Shown one piece after another: positions 1 to 5,130 of a DNA stretch of 5,577 nucleotides (position 1 is the first letter of the stretch; every line of letters starts with the position of its first letter). The notes under the pieces are model-generated. The model was not told where the DNA came from, made no database searches, and worked only from the letters and a program-made list of their open reading frames with translations. Made by a program: the position numbers and the translations under genes. The stretch comes from Deltaproteobacteria bacterium (lineage in GTDB: Bacteria; Desulfobacterota; SM23-61). The DNA lies in assembly GCA_029857975.1 (NCBI GenBank), contig JAOUFX010000256.1:1-5577 (forward strand), read 5' to 3'.

Positions 1-397
1 TTGGCACGGGGTGAAAAATAATTATCATCAACTTTTGGCACAACAATGAGACGAATGCGGGGAGGAATAAACAGGAATGGAGATATTGACTAACACCTCA
101 CCTATTCAGAACTGGGACTGCCGGGGGATTTTACCTTTGCATTTTTCTGATAAAAACCCGCTTTGGGTGAGTAGAATATACAAAAAAGACAATTGTGTGT
201 CAAGGGAATTTGCGTACAAGATCTTGTGTTTGTTGGGGGCCGTTTCAGCGGGGATTCAGAGATTTCCGGGGTAAACGGCCTACGCGGCAAGAAACAGTTT
301 ATTACTGCCTGGTATGTTTTATCGAAGCACGAATGTTAGAAATCACCTCTTACAGGGAGAAGCTTTCGGAGGGCTAAACTTAGAGCATGGATTAACC
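1..397. other. Gene-free stretch upstream of the RAYT element
   Basis: No convincing gene is visible. The longest plus-strand frame (77-274, 65 codons) has a GGAGG 11 nt upstream of its ATG, but its product resembles no family I know and the opposite strand has an equally long open frame, so it is not called. The heptamer TTGGCAC occurs twice, at 1-7 and 35-41. It resembles the -24 half of a sigma-54 promoter, but neither copy has a -12 TTGC at the required distance. Confidence 0.5.
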
Positions 398-425
398 ATG
401 GGGTCAGGCATAATTAAATAAGTAT
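398..425 (+). repeat. Left terminal inverted repeat of RAYT unit
   Basis: This is 28 bp beginning ATGGGGTCAGGCAT and ending AAATAAGTAT. It is the reverse complement of 1411-1438 except for one base (T at 414 where the partner predicts G). Bases 414-425 also encode the last codons and the TAA stop of the transposase on the minus strand. Confidence 0.9.
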
Positions 426-1376
426 TCGCTTTCTTCCCTTGGCCAAATTTTCTGCCAGCTCATTTATCCTGTCCCTCAAACTCTCTTCTTCCCGCAATCT
501 CGATTCCAGTTTCCCCACGCCCTGGCTGATGGCTACCGGATCCCGCCTAAAATGCTCCGCAACCGATCTCAAAGAATGCCTTGTCAAACGCCTCGCCAAA
601 TACCCAACGATGCCCCGTGCAAAAGATCCCTCCCGATTCCGATTTTCACTATAGATCGATTCCTTTGATATTCCCAAACCGGAAGCGACCCCTGCAACGA
701 TTTCTGGAATCGAAAGCTCATAGCCAAAAACGCCCCCCTCCCCCAGCCTTTCCTGAACCTCCTCCACGAAATCCTCGGAACCCAAAAAGCGCTGGTCCTT
801 CGCCTTGTAAAATTCCTCTCGCCTTCCCTGTCCCATCCGGGATTTCACAAAATGAACAAACCCCTTTCGGGCCCGGAAGGGAATTTTGGAAAATTGGGCC
901 AAGAGGGCCCGTTGATCCGCCAAATCATCTGCGGCGCCGGAGGCGTAAGCCTTGTAACTGCTCCAGGGATAATCCAAAGGATCTTCTTCCAAGCCGGCCC
1001 GCACGGGATTCAAGTGGATGTAGGCGGATAGTTCCAAAAGATAGGTGTCTTTTTCACAGAGAATGGCCTTGTACCGCCCCTGAAAGAGGTGGCCCCAGGT
1101 CCGATATTTCAGATTATAATGGCGGGTATATCGAAACTGCAGGCCTTGCATGATTTTTGAAAGAGGGGTCTCTTGGACTTCGATCAAAAGATGAACGTGG
1201 GTGGGCATAAGGATATAGGCATAGAGGAGGAAGGGATAACGCTTTTTGTAATCTTTCAGGAACCGCAGATAGACCTTATAATCTTGAGCGGATTTGAAAA
1301 CCTTGGCGCCCTTATTCCCCCGAGTGATGACGTGATAAAAAGCTCCTGCAAAATGGACCCGCGGCTTCCTCGCCAT
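414..1376 (-). CDS. REP-associated tyrosine transposase (RAYT, Y1/IS200-like HUH family)
   Basis: The predicted protein has 320 residues. The N-terminus (MARKPRVHF..GAFYHVITRGN) is the canonical start of transposase-IS200-like/RAYT proteins, which fixes the ATG. The HUH metal-binding motif is His60-Val-His62 in MPTHVHLL. The likely catalytic tyrosine is Tyr119 in YIHLNPVRAG, preceded by the conserved WGHLFQGRYKA block (residues 94-104). The region from about 220 to 310 carries a DnaA-C-terminal-like helix-turn-helix (around SLRSVAEHFRRDP), an extension common in the longer proteins of this group. Such enzymes nick and rejoin single-stranded DNA at palindromic ends. Length and motifs suggest an intact gene. 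No Shine-Dalgarno precedes the start, and the predicted promoter would put the transcript start almost on the ATG, so translation may be leaderless or weak. Function is inferred from the family. Confidence 0.93.
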   Translation of the reverse strand: MARKPRVHFAGAFYHVITRGNKGAKVFKSAQDYKVYLRFLKDYKKRYPFLLYAYILMPTHVHLLIEVQETPLSKIMQGLQFRYTRHYNLKYRTWGHLFQGRYKAILCEKDTYLLELSAYIHLNPVRAGLEEDPLDYPWSSYKAYASGAADDLADQRALLAQFSKIPFRARKGFVHFVKSRMGQGRREEFYKAKDQRFLGSEDFVEEVQERLGEGGVFGYELSIPEIVAGVASGLGISKESIYSENRNREGSFARGIVGYLARRLTRHSLRSVAEHFRRDPVAISQGVGKLESRLREEESLRDRINELAENLAKGRKRILI

Positions 1377-1382
1377 GATAAG

Positions 1383-1411
1383 TTTTTATCAAACACAATG
1401 TCTCTTGTCAA
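1383..1411 (-). promoter_or_regulatory. Predicted promoter of the RAYT gene
   Basis: On the minus strand a perfect TTGACA (1411-1406) is followed after 17 nt by TAAAAA (1388-1383, four of six consensus bases). Transcription would begin about at the ATG (1376). The -35 box abuts the inner end of the right inverted repeat, so transposase bound to its own end could occlude the promoter. Confidence 0.5.
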
Positions 1412-1438
1412 TACTTATTTACTTATGCCTGACCCCAT
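1411..1438 (-). repeat. Right terminal inverted repeat of RAYT unit
   Basis: This is the reverse complement of 398-425 with one mismatch in 28 bp. Its outer part overlaps the first unit of an 11-bp tandem duplication (1431-1452). Confidence 0.9.
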
Positions 1439-1452
1439 TCCGACCCCATTCC
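1431..1452. repeat. 11-bp tandem duplication at the transposon's right edge
   Basis: The unit GACCCCATTCC occurs twice with no gap (1431-1441 and 1442-1452). The first copy includes the outermost bases of the inverted repeat; the second lies just outside. It may be a scar of slippage, of repeated end processing, or of a second insertion into the same end. Confidence 0.8.
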
Positions 1453-1502
1453 TCACGGAACGCTCGACTCCTCCCCGAGGGGCGTACTGGGAGGTTATTC
1501 CC

Positions 1503-1531
1503 TTGACATGAGCGTATAACGATTTTAAAAT
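1503..1531 (+). promoter_or_regulatory. Promoter of the vapBC-type operon
   Basis: A perfect -35 TTGACA (1503-1508) is followed after 17 bp by TAAAAT (1526-1531, five of six consensus bases). This predicts a start near 1538 and a short leader before the Shine-Dalgarno AAGGAGG at 1549-1555. Confidence 0.75.
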
Positions 1532-1541
1532 ATTGTATAAC
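1514..1541 (+). promoter_or_regulatory. Candidate VapBC operator overlapping the -10 box
   Basis: GTATAAC occurs twice in direct orientation (1514-1520 and 1535-1541), 21 bp apart start to start, about two helical turns. Between them lies a perfect 10-bp palindrome ATTTTAAAAT (1522-1531) containing the -10 box. VapBC complexes usually repress their own promoter through the AbrB-type domain, so this is the natural operator candidate. Binding itself is inferred. Confidence 0.5.
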
Positions 1542-1560
1542 TCTCATTAAGGAGGAACCG

Positions 1561-1797
1561 ATGGGTGTAAGCGTTAAGGTTGGCCCTAAATACCAAGTCG
1601 TCATCCCCCAAACCATCCGGAAAAAAGTCCCTATTCATCCCCAAAAAAAGGTTTTGGTCGAGGAAATCAACGGAGTCATCTTCATCCTCCCCAAACCGAC
1701 ATCTTTCACCGAATTCATGATCGGGCTGGGGAAAGAAGTTTGGAAAGGGACGGATCCCAAAGCCTATGTGAAAAAGGAGCGGGAGAGCTGGAAATGA
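1561..1797 (+). CDS. vapB: AbrB/MazE/SpoVT-family antitoxin (VapB-type)
   Basis: The protein has 78 residues. Residues 3-46 form a SpoVT/AbrB swapped-hairpin DNA-binding domain with the characteristic YQVVIPQTIRKK and KVLVEEINGVIFILPKP strands. Residues 47-78 are a charged tail rich in aromatic residues (FMIGLGKEVWKG..YVKKERESW), the part that in VapB-type antitoxins wraps around and blocks the toxin. The start is fixed by a strong Shine-Dalgarno (AAGGAGG, 1549-1555) five nucleotides before the ATG. The gene ends in an ATGA overlap with the PIN toxin gene, indicating translational coupling and a matched pair. It is expected to neutralise the toxin and, with it, repress the promoter at 1503-1531. 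The family is clear; toxin pairing is inferred from gene order and overlap. Confidence 0.92.
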   Translation: MGVSVKVGPKYQVVIPQTIRKKVPIHPQKKVLVEEINGVIFILPKPTSFTEFMIGLGKEVWKGTDPKAYVKKERESWK

Positions 1798-2240
1798 TCC
1801 CTTTCCTCAAGCCCCTTCAGGGTAAAAAAATCGCCCTGGACACCATGGTGTTCATTTATGCCTTCGAGAAACATCCTGTATATCTTCCTCTCGTGCAGCC
1901 TTTCTTCCGCGAAGTGGAAAAGGGAAGAATTATTGCGGTGACCAGCACTATCACCACGGCCGAATGCCTGGTCCAGCCATTCAGGGCCAGGGCCATAGAA
2001 TTGGCTGCCCGCTATAAGACCCTTTTTCGCGATTTTCCCCATCTATCGGTCATCCCGGTAACGGAAGAAATTGCCGAAAAGGCTGCCTGGCTGCGGGCGC
2101 AGTACCAGATGAAAACCCCCGATGCCATTCAATTGGCCACTGCCTTAGTATCCGGCTCCCATATCTTCTTGACCAACGATGAGAACCTGCCCAAACTTGA
2201 AGAAATCCAGATTCAGGTTTTAAAGCATTTTTTGCCCTAA
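1794..2240 (+). CDS. vapC: PIN-domain ribonuclease toxin (VapC-type)
   Basis: The protein has 148 residues and spans a complete PIN domain. The four acidic positions expected in the metal-dependent ribonuclease site are present: Asp16 (IALDTMVFIY), Glu57 (TTAECL), Asp110 (KTPDAIQLATAL) and Asp129 (FLTNDENL). VapC toxins cleave RNA, often tRNA or rRNA, when freed from their antitoxin; the target here cannot be read from sequence. The ATG at 1794 is chosen because it overlaps the antitoxin stop (ATGA) and begins just before the first PIN strand. An upstream in-frame ATG at 1740 would add 18 residues encoded wholly inside the antitoxin gene and is unlikely. The gene appears intact. The downstream hairpin at 2247-2261 lacks a T-run, so no clear terminator is seen. 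Confidence 0.93.
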   Translation: MIPFLKPLQGKKIALDTMVFIYAFEKHPVYLPLVQPFFREVEKGRIIAVTSTITTAECLVQPFRARAIELAARYKTLFRDFPHLSVIPVTEEIAEKAAWLRAQYQMKTPDAIQLATALVSGSHIFLTNDENLPKLEEIQIQVLKHFLP

Positions 2241-2652
2241 ACCGAAGGCTCCGCCTGAGCCACGAACCGGGTCCGCTCCACCGACAGCCTCTTCGACCTT
2301 ATCCCCGCGATCCAGAGAATCGCCCCAGGTTATTTCCATTAGAACTTTTGCCAGCCACGGCCATATTGTATTTTTAATGATTCGCCGCCCCCATAGCGCC
2401 GGTTCATTTTTCAGGCTTTTCTTTTTCACCCGATCTTCATCCACCCCATGGGAAGGAACTCATCCTTGCTTTTCTTCCAGATCCGCCGCGACTTTTGGGG
2501 TTTGGGGTCAGGCACTGGTAATAAGGTATCCTATCTTCCTCCTCCTAAGGCGAAAACAGCACGCGTGTGCATGCGAGGTCTTTAATCTTGATATTCTTTG
2601 ATTCCCCCCGAATTCAGATTCTCAAACGACAATAATATTTGAATCGATGAGG
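2241..2652. other. Gene-free stretch with a hairpin and a solo transposon-end motif
   Basis: No frame here has recognisable homology or a ribosome binding site. A perfect 5-bp hairpin (GGCTC/GAGCC, 2247-2261) follows the toxin stop codon but has no T-run. A solo RAYT-end-like sequence sits at 2504-2529. An imperfect inverted repeat (GATTCTCAAA against TTTGAATC, about 2617-2645) lies downstream of the ORF6N gene and also lacks a T-run. The region looks like decayed intergenic DNA. Confidence 0.5.
2504..2529 (+). repeat. Solo copy of the RAYT-end motif
   Basis: It begins GGGGTCAGGCA, identical to the first 11 inner bases at 400-410, and matches the left transposon end at 19 of 26 aligned positions without gaps, including GTAT at the inner edge. 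No partner repeat or transposase lies beside it. It may be a REP-like copy or the relic of a lost element. Confidence 0.55.
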
Positions 2653-3213
2653 TTAATTTGGATGCCTCTTTTTTACCTTAGCCATATAGGGGCTGTGCTG
2701 CTCTTTCAGATGAAAGCCAATCCACTTCTTGGAAGGTTCGGGTTTCTTCATCAATTGGCGAATGGCATCAAAAACCACTTTGAGCTGGGAATCGTATTTC
2801 TTCTCCAATTCATTCAATCTGCGCTCCAGGTTCGCATTGGTCGACAGCATTTGCCGGAGCCGCACAAAAGCCCTCATAATCTCGATATTAACCGAAACAG
2901 CGCGATTGCTTCGCAAAACACTCGAAAGCATTGCCACGCCCTGCTCGGTGAACGCCCGAGGAAGCTTTCGTGTGCCGCCCCAAGTTGATCTTCCAAAATG
3001 GAACATCAACTTGGTAAATTCTTCTTCTGTCAGTTGAAACATAAAATCTTCGGGAAACCGGCCAAGGTTTCGGCTGACCGCTTTGTTAAGATTACCAGTG
3101 GAAACCTGGTAAAGAATTGCCAAGTCCTTATTCAGAATCACTTTCTGTCCACGAATCAGTAAAATCGACCTTTCAATCCGCTCAACAGGAATTAGAGAGG
3201 CGCCTTTTGTCAT
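2653..3213 (-). CDS. ORF6N-domain DNA-binding protein
   Basis: The protein has 186 residues. Residues 8 to about 95 form the ORF6N domain: VERIERSILLIRGQKVILNKDLA, then NLNKAVSRNLGRFPEDFMFQLT, and the signature GGTRKLPRAFTEQGVAMLSSVL. ORF6N is a putative DNA-binding domain related to KilA-N and is found in phages, plasmids and many bacterial accessory loci. Residues 95-150 are predicted to be helical, with a charged coiled-coil-like stretch (ANLERRLNELEKKYDSQ). The tail is basic (KVKKRHPN). The start is supported by AAGGA four nucleotides before the ATG. Length is typical for stand-alone chromosomal members, so the gene appears intact. Its biological role is not established. The WYL remnant lies upstream on the same strand, about 90 bp away. 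Confidence 0.9.
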   Translation of the reverse strand: MTKGASLIPVERIERSILLIRGQKVILNKDLAILYQVSTGNLNKAVSRNLGRFPEDFMFQLTEEEFTKLMFHFGRSTWGGTRKLPRAFTEQGVAMLSSVLRSNRAVSVNIEIMRAFVRLRQMLSTNANLERRLNELEKKYDSQLKVVFDAIRQLMKKPEPSKKWIGFHLKEQHSPYMAKVKKRHPN

Positions 3214-3305
3214 TTTTTCCTTCTTGTTTTTTTGACTGTGCGGGATCCGGGGTCGGATCTTTCATTTTGACAATTTGGTCTCCACCCATGGTTCTCAAAT
3301 CCAAT

Positions 3306-3704
3306 TTATACCGCCCTAATTTCCTTCATTAATTCCATAGATACGGCGCTCGTTGAATATTGAGCCAAATTTTTAGATAAATCCTTGCGAACCATTTCCT
3401 TCAGCTTCTCCGGCTCTAAGACAACGGCCTCTAGCCCAAAACTTAGGATCCAGCGCTTGATCTCGTCAAGCCCCGCGACTCGGAAGGTCATCTCCAGGCC
3501 GCCGTTGGGGAGCTTGGTGATCTTCTGGCTTTCGTGCCAGACTTTTTCTCCTACCCACCGAGGCCACTCAGGAGAGATTCTGACCTTTACCGTGTAAAGC
3601 TCATCATGCATCACCTTGAAGCTGTGGCGCATAAAGTCATCCCGGCTAAAATCCCTGGGAAAGATAAACCACTCATCTGTAATATTTAGCATTTTAATCC
3701 GGTC
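3306..3704 (-). pseudogene. C-terminal remnant of a WYL-domain transcriptional regulator
   Basis: The frame open from ATG 3692 encodes 128 residues that match the C-terminal (WCX) part of YafY/PafC-like WYL regulators: RHSFKVMHDELYTVKVRISPE, the WHESQKI and GGLEMTFRVAG blocks, and GLDEIKRWILSFG. Family resemblance continues upstream of that ATG in the same frame, as Asp-Arg-Ile-Lys before MLNITDEWF, the usual end of the WYL core. Eight codons before the ATG are Arg-Tyr-Pro-Gln-Asp-Arg-Ile-Lys, and an in-frame TGA stop precedes them. Beyond the stop there is only a short possible match (FFAKEGLYAK) up to about 3749. The helix-turn-helix and most of the WYL core, which would sense a ligand, are absent. 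Intact members run to about 300 residues or more. No ribosome binding site is seen before 3692. Most likely a truncated pseudogene; expression as a stand-alone C-terminal domain is less likely. Confidence 0.75.
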
Positions 3705-3756
3705 TTGGGGATATCTTCACTTCGCATACAACCCCTCTTTGGCAAAAAACAAAAAA

Positions 3757-3850
3757 ACCCCATCTCTTCGTCGGAAAGCGGGTCTATCCGAACTTCCAAG
3801 CCATGCAACCTCCCGGCTACCTCACTCGGGTAACGGCTAAGGGTTGATGG
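3757..3850 (+). ncRNA. Candidate structured RNA or cis-regulatory element (unassigned)
   Basis: CCATGCAACC (3801-3810) pairs with GGTTGATGG (3842-3850) as nine base pairs with one bulged G. It encloses a smaller hairpin, CCCG (3812-3815) with CGGG (3827-3830). A second hairpin pairs TCGGA (3771-3775) with TCCGA (3787-3791). AGCC (3799-3802) could pair with GGCT at either 3815-3818 or 3835-3838, so exclusive folds are possible. I could not match it to a known riboswitch; c-di-GMP-I-like fragments are visible but its conserved core is not. On the plus strand it would lie about 200 nt ahead of the selenoprotein gene. The minus strand folds similarly and ends in a T-run, so the strand is uncertain. 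Confidence 0.35.
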
Positions 3851-3891
3851 ATAAGAACGGGAATGCCGATTTGCAGGTTTAGGTGGATTAT

Positions 3892-3969
3892 ATGAATTTG
3901 GAAAAGCAATATCAGGGTATTTTAAAAGACAATTTCCCTTTCTTCGGATATTTTTCTGCTGATCTTTAG
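3892..3969 (+). CDS. Possible 25-residue small ORF upstream of the selenoprotein gene
   Basis: The ATG at 3892 is preceded by AGGTGG (3881-3886) at a five-nucleotide spacing, a reasonable ribosome binding site. The product begins MNLEKQYQGILKD, ends in an aromatic-rich segment (FPFFGYFSADL) and stops at TAG 3967-3969, about 90 nt before the likely selenoprotein start. It matches no family I recognise. It could be a leader peptide or chance. Confidence 0.2.
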   Translation: MNLEKQYQGILKDNFPFFGYFSADL

Positions 3970-4058
3970 ATTTGAAAAATCCTCCTCATAATGGCATTAT
4001 GAAAGGGATCGGAAAGTTGAAACCAAACCCGAGGGAGGATCAGGGGAACCTAAATCGC

Positions 4059-4913
4059 ATGCATGTTGAATACATAAAGAGAATATCAAATCTTTACGCC
4101 AGGCTTGGATATTCGCCTTATACTTGGGTGCGGAACGAAGACACCCCTCCCTGGCAACCGTTAAAGAAACCGCTCAATAAATGCCGCGTTGCTGTCTCAG
4201 CATCAGGGGGGATTTATAAGGCCGGTCAGCTGGCCTTTCATTACAAAGATGATGATTCCTACCGAGCAATCCCGAAAGATGTAAATATAAAGGACCTACG
4301 GATCACTCATTTTGCTTATGATATGACCGATGCCCGGCATGACCCCAATTGTGTTTTTCCGATTGAACCATTGCAGCGTATGGAGAAAGAAGGATTTATA
4401 GGAAAACTGGCCCCGTTCCAATATACGTTCATGGGGGGGATTTACTCATCGAGAAAAGTCAGGGAGAATCTGGCCCCTGCGATTATTGACAAACTGCTCA
4501 AAGACGAAGTAGATGCTCTCCTTTTAGTTCCGGTCTGACCCGTATGTCACCAGTCCGTGGGACTGATTGCTCGGCAGGCAGAAGCTGTGGGGATCTCCAC
4601 CGTATGTATGAGCAGCGCCCTGGATATTACCCAATCGGTTAACCCTCCTCGCGCTGTCTTTCTCGATTTTCCACTGGGGCATACCACTGGGAAGGCAAAC
4701 GAACCAGATTTGCAATACTCGATTGTCCATGATGCCTTGATTGCCCTGGGGGAGATGAAGAGTCCGGGAAGTATTAAGATCCTCCCTTATCGGTGGAGTG
4801 AAGACGAATCCTGGGAGAACACTCATTCGAAAGACGCTCGTTTGCCGAGGACATCGGAACCTCAGTACCAATTCGAGGAGGATCGAATATTATACGAAGC
4901 GAGTAAAAAATGA
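4059..4913 (+). CDS. GrdB-family selenoprotein (glycine/sarcosine/betaine reductase selenoprotein B-like) with in-frame UGA = Sec
   Basis: One gene of about 284 residues is read through TGA 4536-4538. Both halves lie in the same frame and each matches consecutive parts of the GrdB/PrdB-like family. The first half has YIKRISNLYARLGYSPYTWV, ASGGIY (48-53), THFAYDMTDARHDPN (83 onward) and FMGGIYSSRKVRENLAP. The second half has QSVGLIARQAE, SSALDITQSVNPPRAVFLDFP, GHTTGK (to 212) and the terminal EPQYQFEEDR. The Sec codon gives Sec160-Pro-Val-Cys163-His, a UxxC redox motif. Family members reductively split C-N bonds in amino acids or related compounds; the substrate here is unknown. ATG 4059 is chosen from family N-termini, with AGGGG 12 nt upstream. 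ATG 3999 or TTG 3972 would add 20 or 29 residues and cannot be excluded. No GrdA, GrdC/D/E or thioredoxin genes adjoin it, so it appears as an orphan. Automatic gene calling would split it into two ORFs. Confidence 0.92.
4536..4538 (+). other. In-frame UGA predicted to encode selenocysteine (Sec160)
   Basis: The TGA interrupts an otherwise continuous family alignment exactly where a redox-active Cys or Sec is expected: LLLVPV-TGA-PVCHQSVG. The following three codons give the Cys of a UxxC pair. No indel is needed to restore the frame, which argues against a degenerate pseudogene. Confidence 0.9.
4551..4569 (+). promoter_or_regulatory. Bacterial SECIS hairpin within the coding sequence
   Basis: CAGUCC (4551-4556) pairs perfectly with GGACUG (4560-4565) around the loop GUG (4557-4559). 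The stem begins 12 nt after the UGA. A49-U67 and C48-G69 (last two digits of 4549, 4567, 4548, 4569) could extend it with an unpaired U at 4568. Bacterial SECIS elements lie directly downstream of the UGA with an apical stem about 11 nt away and a G-U in the loop, where SelB binds. The geometry and loop fit that rule. Confidence 0.8.
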
Positions 4914-5059
4914 ATTTCGCTTTTTTCCCTACCTGAAGATAGGATTTGATTTCATTCGGCAGGATGGTGGAAAGGACGTTTCGTTGCAGCAGGTGAGAAA
5001 TAGGCCCCAAAAATATCCAAGGATGAGGACAAGCCAAAGGTAATCGCAAATTTTCCCGC

Positions 5060-5088
5060 TTGCTTCCCTTCACCCTTTCTACTATACT
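5060..5088 (+). promoter_or_regulatory. Predicted promoter of the HU gene
   Basis: TTGCTT (5060-5065, TTG of the -35 consensus kept) is followed after 17 bp by TATACT (5083-5088, five of six consensus -10 bases). The predicted start near 5095 leaves a leader of about 35 nt before the ATG. Confidence 0.5.
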
Positions 5089-5130
5089 CCTCCTATTCAG
5101 CTTTTTATCCCATACCAACAGGAGGAAACA

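Larger units (their letters stand above)
398..1438 (-). mobile_element. RAYT/IS200-like transposase unit bounded by 28-bp inverted repeats
   Basis: A single transposase gene is bracketed by inverted repeats at 398-425 and 1411-1438 that match at 27 of 28 positions. The outer end of each reads ATGGGGTCAGGC. The left repeat overlaps the end of the gene (its stop codon lies inside the repeat) and the right repeat touches the -35 box of the predicted promoter, so little sequence besides gene and ends is present. RAYTs (REP-associated tyrosine transposases) are known to be flanked by short palindromic or inverted repeats that they recognise. I infer that the whole interval moved, or was inserted, as one unit. 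No target-site duplication is seen, as expected for HUH-type transposition. A related solo end lies at 2504-2529. Confidence 0.8.

Noticed and set aside
1..50. Two TTGGCAC heptamers resembling the -24 element of a sigma-54 promoter
   Set aside because: Neither is followed by a -12 TTGC at the required distance, and no clear gene follows.
77..274. 65-codon plus-strand ORF preceded by GGAGG
   Set aside because: The product resembles no known family, the Shine-Dalgarno spacing of 11 nt is long, and the opposite strand has a comparable open frame in the same place. Not enough to call a gene.
581..1153. Long plus-strand open frame of 190 codons
   Set aside because: It is antisense to the RAYT gene, has a low-complexity Pro/Arg-rich product, and is explained as a shadow of the real minus-strand gene.
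1740..1793. Upstream ATG that would lengthen the PIN toxin by 18 residues
   Set aside because: The extra residues are encoded entirely within the antitoxin gene in another frame. The ATGA overlap at 1794 is the usual arrangement, and the PIN fold begins right after it.
3244..3259. Perfect GATCC/GGATC inverted repeat as a terminator between the ORF6N and WYL genes
   Set aside because: The stem is only 5 bp, and there is no T-run on the minus strand where it would be needed.
3755..3783. Rho-independent terminator on the minus strand ending in the T-run
   Set aside because: Only a 4-bp stem (ACCC/GGGT) precedes the T-run directly; the stronger hairpin is 13 nt away. Too weak to call.
3757..3850. 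c-di-GMP-I (GEMM) riboswitch
   Set aside because: Fragments such as GGTAGCCGGG appear on the minus strand, but the conserved GGCAAACC ... CGCAAAGCC core and the closing GGGTTACCG cannot be found in the right order on either strand.
3972..4913. Frameshifted or nonsense-mutated pseudogene in place of a selenoprotein
   Set aside because: There is a single interruption, it is TGA, it falls at the redox-active position, both halves are in the same frame and well preserved, and a SECIS-like hairpin follows.
4911..4949. Second UGA (4911-4913) of the selenoprotein gene as another Sec codon
   Set aside because: The family alignment ends here (EPQYQ..EEDR near the C-terminus), the next in-frame stop comes after only 11 codons, and the downstream complementarity is just a 4-bp stem (CCTA/TAGG).
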